64,000 nt of DNA from Bacillus pumilus (GCF_003431975.1 NZ_CP027116.1:2666001-2730000), one strand, 5' to 3'. Positions 28,351 through 37,556 are shown, numbered from the stretch's first letter. Program-made: numbers and translations. Notes: generated by a model from the letters alone, not told the origin.

Positions 28351-28952
28351 TACTCATTTCCTCCCGGCTCAGTAGAACTGACCTGCCCTTTTACATACAC
28401 CTTTTCGAACCATGTATTGTATACCGCATCTGTGGTGCTTCCTGTTGTTTTCGTTTTGACAATCGGCCGTTGATTTATTTGTAACGGGCTGGCGATGTAC
28501 GTTAACTCTGATGTACTTGGCTCGACTGAATCTGTTTTGGTAGCTGAGTTCACAGTAGGACGATTCGCCGTGCAGTTATAGAGAATGTGTCTTGTTGCTT
28601 TCACATCCCCATCAAATTCAAACAGCAGCGCAAACGGTTTTGGCTTTGCGTCGGAATACTCCGAGATTACCCCATCTACTTCGTCTTTTTCTTCGCCCAA
28701 ACAATCGATCGCAAAGGATGTGGGAATGTCCGCAATGTTAAGTGTTCCCTCATATCCTTGGTTGTTAGGCGCGCTATAATACAGCATGTCATCTGCGTAA
28801 AATTCGACCATGTCGCCCCTTGGTTCATTAGACATTTCTACTGCGCCCGGAATAGGTTTCGGTTTACCAAAAGTGATCGTCCCATCCTCATTAATAGCAT
28901 ATTGTGAATAATGAACGTTCTTAAGACCGAAAGATACTTTATTCTCTCCCAT
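28350..28952 (-). CDS. Major tail protein (phi13 family)
   Basis: 200 residues. The pattern VSFGLKNVHYSQYAINEDGT, KPIPGAVEMSNEPRGDMVEF, then YADDMLYYSAPNNQGYEGTL is the N-terminal signature of the phi13-type major tail tube protein, and KPFALLFEFDGDVKATRHIL continues it. It polymerises around the tape measure to make the tail tube. Confidence 0.93.
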   Translation of the reverse strand: MGENKVSFGLKNVHYSQYAINEDGTITFGKPKPIPGAVEMSNEPRGDMVEFYADDMLYYSAPNNQGYEGTLNIADIPTSFAIDCLGEEKDEVDGVISEYSDAKPKPFALLFEFDGDVKATRHILYNCTANRPTVNSATKTDSVEPSTSELTYIASPLQINQRPIVKTKTTGSTTDAVYNTWFEKVYVKGQVSSTEPGGNE

Positions 28953-29282
28953 TTATATCAACTCCACTTCATACGTAATTTTAAAAACTTCCTGTGATTC
29001 CACATAAATCTCGTTCTTTTGAAAAGGGATATTCGCTTCATCCAGAAGCTTTTTTATAAGTGCTTCTGTTTCTAAGTCTTTTTTGCTTGTATACAGTTCA
29101 ATATCAACAGGTCTGATCTCGTGGTACGTTTTATTATCTGCGCTGAAATTGTTCGTCTCCGTCTCTACATACGTGATGAAAGGCGGCGCAGGCGCTGGAT
29201 TTGATTCAGATACTTTAAAATGAGAATAAGCCACAGGTAATCCCGTGGCTTTCAGCAATTTATAAAGTTTTTCAAGACTCAT
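28953..29282 (-). CDS. Tail terminator / head-tail joining protein
   Basis: 109 residues (LEKLYKLLKATGLPVAYSHF, PAPPFITYVETETNNFSADN, then a predicted alpha/beta fold). Its position between the gp10-like protein and the major tail protein is that of the tail terminator in HK97-type modules, and the Y.E......DN.....V.... pattern fits small tail-completion proteins. Starts within the stop of the gp10-like gene. Confidence 0.7.
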   Translation of the reverse strand: MSLEKLYKLLKATGLPVAYSHFKVSESNPAPAPPFITYVETETNNFSADNKTYHEIRPVDIELYTSKKDLETEALIKKLLDEANIPFQKNEIYVESQEVFKITYEVELI

Positions 29283-29635
29283 CCTCTTAAAATCCTTTCA
29301 ACATCAGATGTGAATTTCTCAATCACTTCTGTTTCTACTGGTGCGATATGAACGCGCGGCGACGTTCGGCCGCCTCCGACATTTGCATGTCCTTTTTCAA
29401 GAAGGTGCGTTAACTGATATTGGGTTGCGTTGTGGATGACGAATGTTTTGTTTTGCTTCTTGACTCGCCATCCTTTTGCATATTCTCCAGTGTCCTTTGG
29501 GCTGGTTTGTTTCAGCTTATTTGCTCCTTCTTTTGCTACTGCTTTTTGAGCGTCTTCTATCTGTTCTTTGACCTCCGACGTATATGCCTGTAGCTGCTTG
29601 GCTATTTCATTTGCTAGATTGTTTATGCTAGTCAC
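29279..29635 (-). CDS. HK97 gp10-like head-tail protein
   Basis: 118 residues. SPKDTGEYAKGWRVKKQNKT followed by YQLTHLLEKGHANVGGGR and HIAPVE is the HK97-gp10 family signature. ATGA overlaps join it to genes on both sides. Connector-to-tail joining role by family and position. Confidence 0.9.
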   Translation of the reverse strand: MTSINNLANEIAKQLQAYTSEVKEQIEDAQKAVAKEGANKLKQTSPKDTGEYAKGWRVKKQNKTFVIHNATQYQLTHLLEKGHANVGGGRTSPRVHIAPVETEVIEKFTSDVERILRG

Positions 29636-29931
29636 CCTGCACGCACCTCGCAGTATAATTCGATTTTTTCATCCGGCTTTTCATACGTTCGGTAAATGTG
29701 ATACACCTTGTTTTTATAAGACACTTTCAGCTCTTCTTGGTAATCGAATTTATGCATTTCGAAAACATGAGCTGCCTTTTTCCCACTGATCCCAGCCTGA
29801 AAAAACTCATTCTGGGGAACCGATTTTCTTTCGCAGAACACTTGGCGCCGCTTTTCTACCTCGATTAATTGTCCTAGCTCGTCTTCTTCTGGTGAAGAAG
29901 TTGTGATCAGTTCAATGACTTCACTGAACAT
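29632..29931 (-). CDS. Head closure protein (phage H-T joining family)
   Basis: About 99 residues (MFSEVIELITTSSPEEDELG ... RKSVPQNEFFQAGISGKKA ... YKNKVYHIYRTYEKPDEKIE). This is the SPP1 gp16 / HK97 gp9-like head-closure pattern, in its usual slot. The ATG at 29931 lies inside the end of the gp6-like gene and eight bases after GGGTG. Confidence 0.85.
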   Translation of the reverse strand: MFSEVIELITTSSPEEDELGQLIEVEKRRQVFCERKSVPQNEFFQAGISGKKAAHVFEMHKFDYQEELKVSYKNKVYHIYRTYEKPDEKIELYCEVRAG

Positions 29932-30196
29932 TGTAATCACCCGCCAATGCTAAATGATTTTTGAGCATTTCATAAGATTTCTGGTATTTTTCTGAATCAA
30001 CTTGTGATAAGCCAAAATGGGCCTTGCAATAGGTGATCACTGCTCTTTTGATAAGAGGATCATCTTCACTGCCTGCTTTATCAGAAGATACGCCAGACTG
30101 CACCAAGTCCATTCTGGCTGCATCAATAAGATCTCTGATCTCATCATCTAACAGATCATGAGAGACTCGCAAAGCGCGTTTGACGGATTCAAACAT
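29921..30196 (-). CDS. Head-tail connector (HK97 gp6-like)
   Basis: 91 residues, all helical. LLDDEIRDLIDAARMDLVQS, then DDPLIKRAVITYCKAHFGL, is the gp6/YqbG DNA-packaging connector signature. It forms the adaptor ring below the portal. Confidence 0.9.
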   Translation of the reverse strand: MFESVKRALRVSHDLLDDEIRDLIDAARMDLVQSGVSSDKAGSEDDPLIKRAVITYCKAHFGLSQVDSEKYQKSYEMLKNHLALAGDYNVQ

Positions 30197-30449
30197 CTTT
30201 TGTACCCTTTTTTATCTCTTTCTTTTTCTTATTGCTTTTTTGCGATTTCAGCTTTTGTTCTGGTTGTGCTGTTGTCATCTCTTCTTCCGGCTCTTCTGTT
30301 ATGTCTGCTTCATGATGTGATGATTCCTCAATTCTTTTTTGAGAAATCAAAAAGGCGATTCTCTCCTTATCTTCACTCAGGAAAGTATCGCCTTTTTCGT
30401 AGCGTGTCTTTGTTGTTTTATCTCTAAATGGATTGATGACTGTAAACAT
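30189..30449 (-). CDS. Hypothetical head-module protein with basic/acidic tail
   Basis: 86 residues. The folded part (PFRDKTTKTRYEKGDTFLSE, DKERIAFLISQKRI) is followed by an acidic then very Lys-rich tail (KSQKSNKKKKEIKKGTK). Similar small proteins follow the capsid gene in PBSX-like phages (YqbF-type). Overlaps the gp6-like gene by eight bases. Confidence 0.65.
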   Translation of the reverse strand: MFTVINPFRDKTTKTRYEKGDTFLSEDKERIAFLISQKRIEESSHHEADITEEPEEEMTTAQPEQKLKSQKSNKKKKEIKKGTKDV

Positions 30450-30477
30450 CGCTTAAGCCTCCTTATTCTCTTTTTTA

Positions 30478-31734
30478 TCAGATTTCGTCTGTTAGAATAG
30501 CAAATGCCGTTTCGTCAATGACACCGCCGTCAACAATCGCATATCCCACGTAATCCGTTTTACGATGTCTAGCGTGATCTTCTGTCACAATAGAAATATC
30601 TTGGTTGACGTTTGCTTTGTACCCTTCGGAAAGATTAGCGATCAAGATATCACCTTCGTCAATTGAAGCATCAGCTTTGACTGTTCGTCCGAAAATACGA
30701 CCAACACCACCGCTTGTTACATCAGGAATGAATAATGGGCGCCCCATTTGGTCTAGTAGATTCGCTAGAACATTCCAGATTGTTTTGTTGTTCGCATAAA
30801 TCGTCACACCATTTGCGTAAGTGGAACGAATTTTAGACATTGCAGACGTTAAGTTTTTATACCCCAAGTCTGTATACACTTCAATTTGAGGTGTATTTGT
30901 TTGTGCCGCAAGTGCCGTGCGGATGCCCTGTGGTTCTGGTTTAAATGTATCTGTAGCAGCTGGCTGACCTTTCCCTTTGAATACTGCGTATGAAAGTGCT
31001 TTTCCTAGGAGCGTTGCTAACTCGCGCTGAATATATGGTACGAGTTCCTCAATTGCCATCGATTTTAATTTCCACGAAACACTCACAGATCTTGAAAGCT
31101 CACAGCCCGTCAGATTCAATTCACCAAACTTCATTTCTGTTTCTTCTGTTTCTGTTTCCTCGTCATACCATTCTTCTGTACTAGAAGCACCTAGACCCTT
31201 CTTATATGACAGGTTCCCTTTGATGCGTGTACTTGTTACATCATCCCATAGCGGGTGATCTTCTTCGATTTGCTTCCAGATGCCAGCTGCTACAGTATCA
31301 GGGATTAAAATGCCTGTGTTCTCAGTCGTGTGCGTAAACGCTGCCTGAAACTCGTTGTTTACTCTATTAAAAACTTCAAGCTCTTTTTCATTTAATTTAT
31401 CCCCTCGTAAATCTTTGGCCCATGCGTTTAAATATTCTTTAGATGCACTCAGCTTTTCATTTTTCGGATCTTGTTCACCTAATGAAGCGAGTTTTTGTCC
31501 CTGCTTTACACCTGCATTAATGTCTCTGGCAGATGAAAGCAGATTGGCTTGTGTATTTAATGAATGAGCTTCATCATCTTTCATAAACATAATTTCGGCT
31601 TTCAGGTCATTTTTCAAATCTTCTAATTCTGCTTTGGCCTTCTCAGCTTCATCAAATTTTTTAGCTTTGACAAAGTCCTTTCCTTCTTTTTCCTTCGCTT
31701 CGATTGCTGCTTGAATTTCTTTAATTCTATCCAT
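30478..31734 (-). CDS. Major capsid protein (HK97 fold)
   Basis: 418 residues. An N-terminal coiled coil (about 1-105, RIKEIQAAIEAKEKEGKDFV...) is the scaffolding delta domain removed by the prohead protease. The rest shows the HK97 order: TGILIPDTVAAGIWKQIEED, VSVSWKLKSMAIEELVPYIQ, a G-loop region, MGRPLFIPDVTSGG and FGRTVKADASIDEGDILIAN. Typical length for unprocessed HK97-type capsids. Confidence 0.96.
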   Translation of the reverse strand: MDRIKEIQAAIEAKEKEGKDFVKAKKFDEAEKAKAELEDLKNDLKAEIMFMKDDEAHSLNTQANLLSSARDINAGVKQGQKLASLGEQDPKNEKLSASKEYLNAWAKDLRGDKLNEKELEVFNRVNNEFQAAFTHTTENTGILIPDTVAAGIWKQIEEDHPLWDDVTSTRIKGNLSYKKGLGASSTEEWYDEETETEETEMKFGELNLTGCELSRSVSVSWKLKSMAIEELVPYIQRELATLLGKALSYAVFKGKGQPAATDTFKPEPQGIRTALAAQTNTPQIEVYTDLGYKNLTSAMSKIRSTYANGVTIYANNKTIWNVLANLLDQMGRPLFIPDVTSGGVGRIFGRTVKADASIDEGDILIANLSEGYKANVNQDISIVTEDHARHRKTDYVGYAIVDGGVIDETAFAILTDEI

Positions 31735-31754
31735 GTCGTATTCCTCCCGTTATT

Positions 31755-32435
31755 TTAAAATGTAAACATATATTCGGCTGATCTGTCCTTTGACTGCGGG
31801 GCCATTAATGCTTTTGGCGGATGTTTAAATTCTTTATACATGTCAGAAAGACAGGCTACTGCCTCGACTGCGTCAGATAGTCTGACGTTGAAATATTGTG
31901 AAGCCTCTTCGCCTGTTAGCCATGTTTCTTCTGAAAGCATTTTTCTGATCTGTTCCTCAGTTATACCTTCGCGGGCATTCTCCATATAAATAGACACTAC
32001 ACCTGTTTCGACTGTGTCCAAGACTTCTGCCTGTGTTCTCAAATAGTCTGCATTACCAGAAACATTAGCCCACGGTTTGTGGATCATGTAATAGGCGTTT
32101 GCAGGAATATAAGTTTCATCTCCTGCAAGGGCAATGATCGAAGCGATAGAGGCTGCTATTCCATCAACGTAAACCCTTTTATAGCCTTGATGACGTTTGA
32201 TCATGTTGTAAATTGCAATCCCAGCAAATACTGATCCGCCACCACTATTGATGTATATATTCAGATCCTTTCCTTTCGCTGAATCCAAGAAATTTTTCAC
32301 TGATTCAGGGTATTGGTCTGTTTCATCCCATGAACCCCACCAGGAGGAAACGATATCACCATAAAAAAACAGATCAGCGCTCGTTTCCGTCATGTTCTTC
32401 AGTTCCAGTATTTTCGTCAGGTTGTCCGCTGGCAT
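31755..32435 (-). CDS. ClpP-like head maturation protease (S14)
   Basis: About 226 residues. NSGGGSVFAGIAIYN, then VDGIAASIASIIAL (catalytic Ser), then YYMIHKPW (catalytic His) are the phage ClpP-type protease motifs; the Asp probably lies in the following helix region. It removes the capsid delta domain. The ATG at 32435 sits six bases after AAGGAGGTG, inside the end of the portal gene; the longer frame to 32474 is not needed. Confidence 0.95.
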   Translation of the reverse strand: MPADNLTKILELKNMTETSADLFFYGDIVSSWWGSWDETDQYPESVKNFLDSAKGKDLNIYINSGGGSVFAGIAIYNMIKRHQGYKRVYVDGIAASIASIIALAGDETYIPANAYYMIHKPWANVSGNADYLRTQAEVLDTVETGVVSIYMENAREGITEEQIRKMLSEETWLTGEEASQYFNVRLSDAVEAVACLSDMYKEFKHPPKALMAPQSKDRSAEYMFTF

Positions 32436-33624
32436 CTTTTTCACCTCCTTCATCATTTCCCTGCTGGCGCTCATCGCTTACTGGTACAGTATCAAGACGT
32501 CTTACATATTCGTTTCCACCTTCTATAGGTGGCATATTGAATATTTTTAGAACATCATTTGCACAGAAGATTCCTCGATCGACCAGCTGCACAAGATTGA
32601 GTTTCGTACTCATCGATGCGTATTGAAGTGTCGTTGATTCAAATACAATAGAGTTTCCAAATCCTCTTTCACGTCTTGAAAATAGCTTTCTCGTATACTC
32701 ATTTGACATTTGCATCGCAAACGGCTCTATTTCTGCCTCATAATAGGAATTCCATTCATCTTCTGTGTACGTACTCATGATTATTTTTTCATTTGTACCA
32801 AAGAAAGCCTGTACTCGTTTTACCGACCCCGCGATTTGCTTATCATCAGGGACATAACTTTGATCTTTAACTTGCGTTGCGTCAAATTTCGCATCTGTCG
32901 CAGCTGCACCGCCCATGTTTGAATCGATAGAAAGATATTGTTCTGTAAAATCTTTCGTTTGCTGTTTCATGTCTTCCGGTCGTAGTGTTGAATTGAATTT
33001 TAATATCCACTTGATGACGGCCGAATTTTTGACAGCTGATACCATTCCTTGGTCAACAGTAGAAATGACATTCATGAGAGGAAGAAGAGCATCTCTGGGA
33101 TGATCCCCGAAAATATCGTTACCGTTAAAATCATTTCTCAGATGAATGATATGTTTGTATGGAATGGTTTGAGTTTTTCCGTTACTAAATTGGAATTTTA
33201 GAAACAAATTGTGTTGGTTGTCTTCAACAGCTTCAACAGATGAGCAAGGGACGGGCCATAGCTCGCTTAACATGTTATTGTCGAATTTCATGTATATAAA
33301 CGCGTTATTGTTGAGTTTAAGATGTGTGGCGATCTTTTCTTGCATCATTTGGCCGCTCATAAGAGGATTGGGCTCTTCCAATAAAAAGCGAATGTTCACA
33401 TTCGGATTGATCTTAAAAGCCCCACTCTGCTTGTTATCTAAAATATGCTTTGCTACCATCTTTCCAGCTGCTTTAGCAAATGGTCGGATACATGCCCTGA
33501 CAATGTCAGATTTATATAAATTGCCACCAAACGAATAAAACCCATTCCCGTTATCGCTAATCATTTCTAAACGGTGTGTGACATTAGATGACTTTTTTGG
33601 GAATAACCAATCGAAAAGGCCCAT
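32374..33624 (-). CDS. Portal protein (HK97 family)
   Basis: 416 residues. Early pattern SDIVRACIRPFAKAAGKMVA, then NPLMSGQMMQEKIATHLKLN and AFIYMKFD, and later FESTTLQYASMSTKLNLVQL, are the phage_portal family landmarks. The end (about 375-416) is acidic and disordered. Forms the dodecameric DNA gate. Overlaps the protease start by 62 bases. Confidence 0.95.
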   Translation of the reverse strand: MGLFDWLFPKKSSNVTHRLEMISDNGNGFYSFGGNLYKSDIVRACIRPFAKAAGKMVAKHILDNKQSGAFKINPNVNIRFLLEEPNPLMSGQMMQEKIATHLKLNNNAFIYMKFDNNMLSELWPVPCSSVEAVEDNQHNLFLKFQFSNGKTQTIPYKHIIHLRNDFNGNDIFGDHPRDALLPLMNVISTVDQGMVSAVKNSAVIKWILKFNSTLRPEDMKQQTKDFTEQYLSIDSNMGGAAATDAKFDATQVKDQSYVPDDKQIAGSVKRVQAFFGTNEKIIMSTYTEDEWNSYYEAEIEPFAMQMSNEYTRKLFSRRERGFGNSIVFESTTLQYASMSTKLNLVQLVDRGIFCANDVLKIFNMPPIEGGNEYVRRLDTVPVSDERQQGNDEGGEKDASGQPDENTGTEEHDGNER

Positions 33625-33642
33625 AAATGATTTCTCACCTCC

Positions 33643-35328
33643 TTAAATCAAGTTCATATAGTCGTTTCGCTTCTCCTGAAGCACGACATATGCATTTAAT
33701 AGGGCAGCCGTTCCATCAATTCGGCGCCTTTGATTATTTGTCTTGTCAGGCTGTATGTTCAGGTTTTTATCAATGTCAATCGCAGTATTACTTAAACACC
33801 ACTTATCAATCGGATTGTTATTGTAATTGACTATTTTATTTTCAAGGTCTGCCCCTAATAATTTCATTGGACTGGATAACGTTTGCTTTCCTTGAGCAAC
33901 AGGGATCATGGCCTCTTTACCGAAAAAGCCTTGCATTTCCTCAACCCAATACTTTGCAGACCACCTATCATAGCCGATCCACGGCAAATAGATGTCATAT
34001 TCATTCTGAATTTCAACAAACCATTCCGTCACATATTTATAATGCACACTATTTCCCGGTGTAGTTCTCAGGAGACCATTTTCATGCCAAAGGTCGTACC
34101 GAATTTTATCTTCAACGACTCTTTTTTCAAGCAAGTCTTCTGGAAGCCAATACATTTGTTTTACATAGATATGCGGATCTCCTGTGACCATAAAAATAAC
34201 CTTAGCTGCGGTCAAATCCGTTGTACTGGATAAATCGCAACCGCCTATTCCGTATCTAGGTTTTAATTCTGCTAGATCAAATGTGGCCGGGTTATTTAAC
34301 TGCTCAAACGTAAGCCAAGCTTCTGTGGATGTATCCCTTACATTAAAATCCTTCGTCAATAAGTTTTTCACAAGCATTGGATTGGCTTTCGCTTTGTTCA
34401 CTTTTGTTTGTAATGTATCCAATTTCTTAATTGTGCCAAGACCCGGATTGGCTTTCTTCCAGTTTTTTTCGTCTGTCCATTCTGCCCGTTTATCAAGCTC
34501 ATAAATGATTGGCAAGAATCGGTCGTCTTTATATCCATCAGGATCACCAATACCATTCAGCAGCATTTCTGCTTCGTCATATTTCATGTCGTAAACAGCT
34601 TCTCTAACGGTTCCGGCGGTCGTGATCATCAGTATCAAGGGTTGTTCCCTTGATGACGTTCCGTCTACGATGACATCATAAAGATTCTTATCTTTCCAAG
34701 CATGGATTTCATCGAGAGAGGCACCATGTACGTTTAAGCCGTCAAGCGTATCAGAATCAGATCCAACAGGCTTAAATGAACTATCATTGAAGTCTGAAAT
34801 GATTTCTTTTACTAAGGTTTTCATTCTTTTAGCAAGCGCAGGCGACTTTTTAACCATTCGTTTTGCTTCCAGCCAAACGATTTTTGCTTGGCTTTCTTTT
34901 GTTGCTACTGCATAAACCTCCGCGCCACCTTCACCATCCGCAATTTGAAGGTATAAACACACACCCGACGAAAGAGTAGACTTTCCGTTTTTACGGGCAA
35001 CGACCAAAAAGACCTCACGATGCTTTCGTGTGCCGTCAACTTTGTGTATAAAACCAAATATCGCCGCAAGCCCTGCCTTTTGCCAAAGCTCAAGATCGAT
35101 CGGTTCACCCGCCCATTTCCCTTTCGAATGCTTACAAAAGTTTTCGATGAATTCAATTGCATGGTTTGCGCGTTCTGCGCTGTATTCATACTCGGAATCT
35201 TGATCGAAGACATCCGCCGCAAGCTTTTGATAGATTTTTCTTACCTTGATCCCTACAACTTCTTCGCCGCTTTCAATCTTTGACCAATACTCCAAAATAG
35301 GATTATATGAGACCGGGTATTTTTTCAT
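33643..35328 (-). CDS. Terminase large subunit
   Basis: 561 residues. ATPase: Walker A VVARKNGKST (about 109-118), Walker B HGASLDEIHAW, and the coupling motif LILMITTAGT. Nuclease: GIGGCDLSSTTDLTAA with the first catalytic Asp, and GYDRWSAKYW later. It packages DNA into the prohead and cuts the genome ends. Overlaps the small-subunit stop by four bases. Confidence 0.96.
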   Translation of the reverse strand: MKKYPVSYNPILEYWSKIESGEEVVGIKVRKIYQKLAADVFDQDSEYEYSAERANHAIEFIENFCKHSKGKWAGEPIDLELWQKAGLAAIFGFIHKVDGTRKHREVFLVVARKNGKSTLSSGVCLYLQIADGEGGAEVYAVATKESQAKIVWLEAKRMVKKSPALAKRMKTLVKEIISDFNDSSFKPVGSDSDTLDGLNVHGASLDEIHAWKDKNLYDVIVDGTSSREQPLILMITTAGTVREAVYDMKYDEAEMLLNGIGDPDGYKDDRFLPIIYELDKRAEWTDEKNWKKANPGLGTIKKLDTLQTKVNKAKANPMLVKNLLTKDFNVRDTSTEAWLTFEQLNNPATFDLAELKPRYGIGGCDLSSTTDLTAAKVIFMVTGDPHIYVKQMYWLPEDLLEKRVVEDKIRYDLWHENGLLRTTPGNSVHYKYVTEWFVEIQNEYDIYLPWIGYDRWSAKYWVEEMQGFFGKEAMIPVAQGKQTLSSPMKLLGADLENKIVNYNNNPIDKWCLSNTAIDIDKNLNIQPDKTNNQRRRIDGTAALLNAYVVLQEKRNDYMNLI

Positions 35329-35696
35329 CGACTGTTCACGAAGGCTTCGAAACCGTCGTCTTCCGTTTTCACTTCTTTTTGTGGTTTAGGGATATAATCG
35401 CCCAGCTGCTTCATGATTGACTGGTAGTTTTTATTCATCTGAATGTATCGTCTCGCCTGTGGACGTTCTCTTTCATACGGTATTTGGTCTTCTGATTGAC
35501 TAAACCATTCATCATAACCGTTTTCGTCCAAGTCTTTTCGAATGTCTTCTAATCGTACACGCATCTCAGCAGCTTCAACTATCAATCCTTCTGCAACTGC
35601 CATCGCTTCTTTCGGCATTTCCTTGAATACTTTCTTTAATCGCGATATTTCTTTTTTGACTCTGTCTTCTTTCGTTAACTCTTTCTTTTTCGCCAT
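35325..35696 (-). CDS. Terminase small subunit
   Basis: 123 residues, helical: KKEISRLKKVFKEMPKEAMA, VEGLI.EAAEMRVRLEDIRK, and RPQARRYIQMNKNYQSIMKQ are the landmarks of small subunits that accompany this TerL type in Gram-positive phages. It recognises packaging DNA. AGAGAGGTGTGATAA precedes the ATG. Confidence 0.85.
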   Translation of the reverse strand: MAKKKELTKEDRVKKEISRLKKVFKEMPKEAMAVAEGLIVEAAEMRVRLEDIRKDLDENGYDEWFSQSEDQIPYERERPQARRYIQMNKNYQSIMKQLGDYIPKPQKEVKTEDDGFEAFVNSR

Positions 35697-35802
35697 TTAT
35701 CACACCTCTCTTTTCTTGTCAATGGGGTGGGGGGTCACGTGAAATGACCTGTGTATTTTTCGAAGGCTTCTCGTCGGTCTTCATTGATGCCCTATTTCTT
35801 TT
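35697..35802. other. Gap between HNH and TerS genes, candidate cos region
   Basis: 106 bases with no gene, holding an unusually G-rich stretch (GGGGTGGGGGG on the plus strand, 35722-35734) and a small palindrome TCACGTGA. In HNH-containing cos phages the cos site usually lies next to the HNH/terminase genes. The exact nick positions cannot be read. Confidence 0.4.
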
Positions 35803-36111
35803 TTAGAACGGGGGGCCTTCCCTTTTAATTAAATTTCCAAGCTCATCAAACATCACACCTTCAACAGTTGGACTATTTTTTAAATAATGTTCATGTTGGT
35901 GACATGTTGCACACAATAGCTCAAGCATGTCATGGTTCAAGGTGATGTCTGGATCATTAATGTTGTATGGTGTTAGATACTCTTTGTGATGGACAATGCT
36001 TCCGGGTTCCCTACATCTTTCACACAGACCTTGTCTTGATTGGATGTATGATGCTCTACACTTCTTCCACCGACTACTATTGTAGAAACTCTTGGCGAAC
36101 TCCTTGGCCAT
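35803..36111 (-). CDS. HNH endonuclease (packaging-associated)
   Basis: 102 residues. Two CxxC pairs (LCERCREPG and LCATCHQHEH) flank VHHKEYLTPYN and NHDMLELL, the HNH fold with its zinc. HNH proteins beside the terminase are required for specific cos cleavage in HK97-like and Gram-positive cos phages, which suggests cos packaging here. Confidence 0.95.
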   Translation of the reverse strand: MAKEFAKSFYNSSRWKKCRASYIQSRQGLCERCREPGSIVHHKEYLTPYNINDPDITLNHDMLELLCATCHQHEHYLKNSPTVEGVMFDELGNLIKREGPPF

Positions 36112-36297
36112 CTATTTATCTTCCAGCGCTTTCACTTCTAATGCATTAGTACGTAAATCTACATCAAGCACTCTGACTTCAGTGCCAGAGCCTAGAACCG
36201 CAATACCAGATGTCATCGCCTGTTTTAATTCCTCGCGAATCTCTTCTTTCTTTTTATCATTGAGATTAGATGCTGTCGTAGCAACAATGATATGCAT
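36112..36297 (-). CDS. Hypothetical phage protein
   Basis: 61 residues (MHIIVATTASNLNDKKKEEI ... LRTNALEVKALEDK), likely a small alpha/beta fold. It directly precedes HNH on the same strand with no gap. No family recognised. Confidence 0.6.
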   Translation of the reverse strand: MHIIVATTASNLNDKKKEEIREELKQAMTSGIAVLGSGTEVRVLDVDLRTNALEVKALEDK

Positions 36298-36395
36298 GTT
36301 GAAACACTCCTTTATTATTTGATCTAAGCCGCCCCTGTTTGTTAGCCGCCATTTGATATTGAAAACAGACAGGAACGCTTTACATCGAATAGGAA

Positions 36396-36424
36396 AAGCA
36401 CCATCCTATTGGACAGTGCTTTCA
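36396..36424 (-). terminator. Intrinsic terminator (late-region series)
   Basis: AAAGCACTGTCC / GGATGGTGCTTT stem followed by TCC; it stands between the P-loop-like gene and the HNH/terminase genes. One of five in 3 kb. Confidence 0.7.
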
Positions 36425-36427
36425 GTC

Positions 36428-37201
36428 TTACTTTTTCTTTTGAAGAATGTACACGCCTCGTTCTTTGTCCCAAACAAGATCATCTTTTGTTGGCAGTTCA
36501 TTCAATGCTTTTCCACGTTTATACTGTGTTCTATTTACGGCGGGATACTTACTTGTGATATCTGCCGTTTGTAAGTTGATATAAGTAGAACCAAATTCAT
36601 CGGGTCCAGACGATTCCCAATTGAAATCTATATTGGCTCTTTCTTTTAATGATTCACCTTTATGAATTACCTCAGGAATAGAATTTATATCTTTCAATGT
36701 AATTTGTAGCAAAGGAGGATCTTCAAATGTCTGAGGCTCAAGATTCTCTGCTTCTTCTTTGGTCATTAATTTAAGGATGCCTAGTTCCTTAGTATATTCG
36801 ATGCCGTGTTCAATCTTTCGCCGTTCTTCGTATGGAACATACTTCTCGCCAGCCTTCAACGTGCTTCTGTCAAGTAAGAACCCGGATACCGTTACGCCCT
36901 TATCTCTTAATATAGTAATGGTTTTTTCCTGTACACCTTCATCAACCAGCACAGTTGATAAATGAGTTGATCTTTCCGCAGCAGTCTCCCCTATAATCTT
37001 CAAACTCGGATATTTTCTGGTATAGCTATCAAGCAGTAAATCCATGACCACAATCGGTAATTCTTTAATTGTGGCTAGATGTACAAGCGCTGCTGTTTTC
37101 CCTATTCTCCTTGTCTTAGCACTTGTCACAATCAAAGTCTTTTTAGTTAATGCCTCAGCCAGTTGGTCAAAGATGCTTCTATAAGATAAGTTTAAATACA
37201 T
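36428..37201 (-). CDS. Phage protein with a degenerate P-loop
   Basis: About 257 residues. Near the N-terminus LIVTSAKTRRIGKTAALVHL resembles a Walker A loop (AxxxRIGKT, first Gly replaced by Ala), followed by a strand PIVVMDLLLD. The remainder (SGFLLDRSTLKAGEKYVPYE, DFNWESSGPDEFGSTYINLQ) is unrecognised. The ATG at 37201 has AGGAG ten bases upstream; an upstream frame to 37237 is less likely. Role possibly in packaging or DNA handling, by position only. Confidence 0.6.
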   Translation of the reverse strand: MYLNLSYRSIFDQLAEALTKKTLIVTSAKTRRIGKTAALVHLATIKELPIVVMDLLLDSYTRKYPSLKIIGETAAERSTHLSTVLVDEGVQEKTITILRDKGVTVSGFLLDRSTLKAGEKYVPYEERRKIEHGIEYTKELGILKLMTKEEAENLEPQTFEDPPLLQITLKDINSIPEVIHKGESLKERANIDFNWESSGPDEFGSTYINLQTADITSKYPAVNRTQYKRGKALNELPTKDDLVWDKERGVYILQKKK

Positions 37202-37224
37202 TTTCCACACTCTCCTCATAATAA

Positions 37225-37253
37225 AAGCACCTATCACACAGACAGGCGCTTCT
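37225..37253 (-). terminator. Intrinsic terminator (late-region series)
   Basis: AAGCGCCTGTC / GATAGGTGCTT stem followed by TTAT on the minus strand. Confidence 0.65.
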
Positions 37254-37269
37254 CATTTATTCCGCAAAA

Positions 37270-37509
37270 TCATTCAGAAAGACCATTCGCAAGCATATCA
37301 ATTATGCGTTCTTGCGCATCTTTGAAAGACATATCCTCGGCATCATAGAATGTATACTCTGATTTAATCACGTATCCCTTGTGTTTGATTTCAGCATTCA
37401 CAACGATATAAGGAACACGCTTAACCTGTTTAAAGTAATCTGATCCTTGATATATTTCCTCAGTTTCTTGCACACGCTGCTCCATAGATTTCACAGTAAT
37501 TTCTACCAC
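37270..37509 (-). CDS. Small hypothetical phage protein
   Basis: About 79 residues if the GTG at 37509 (six bases after GGGGGTG) is used; the longest frame starts at 37545. Sequence features: VPYIVVNAEIKHKGYVIKSE, then a helix DMSFKDAQERIIDMLANGL. Predicted small alpha/beta protein, unrecognised. Confidence 0.55.
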   Translation of the reverse strand: MVEITVKSMEQRVQETEEIYQGSDYFKQVKRVPYIVVNAEIKHKGYVIKSEYTFYDAEDMSFKDAQERIIDMLANGLSE

Positions 37510-37529
37510 AGATAACACCCCCATATAAA

Positions 37530-37556
37530 AAAGCGACCTCCGCAATGGAAGCCGCT
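37530..37556 (-). terminator. Intrinsic terminator (late-region series)
   Basis: AGCGGCTTC / GAGGTCGCT stem followed by TTTTTTAT on the minus strand. Its arms are nearly the same as those at 38061-38089. Confidence 0.75.
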
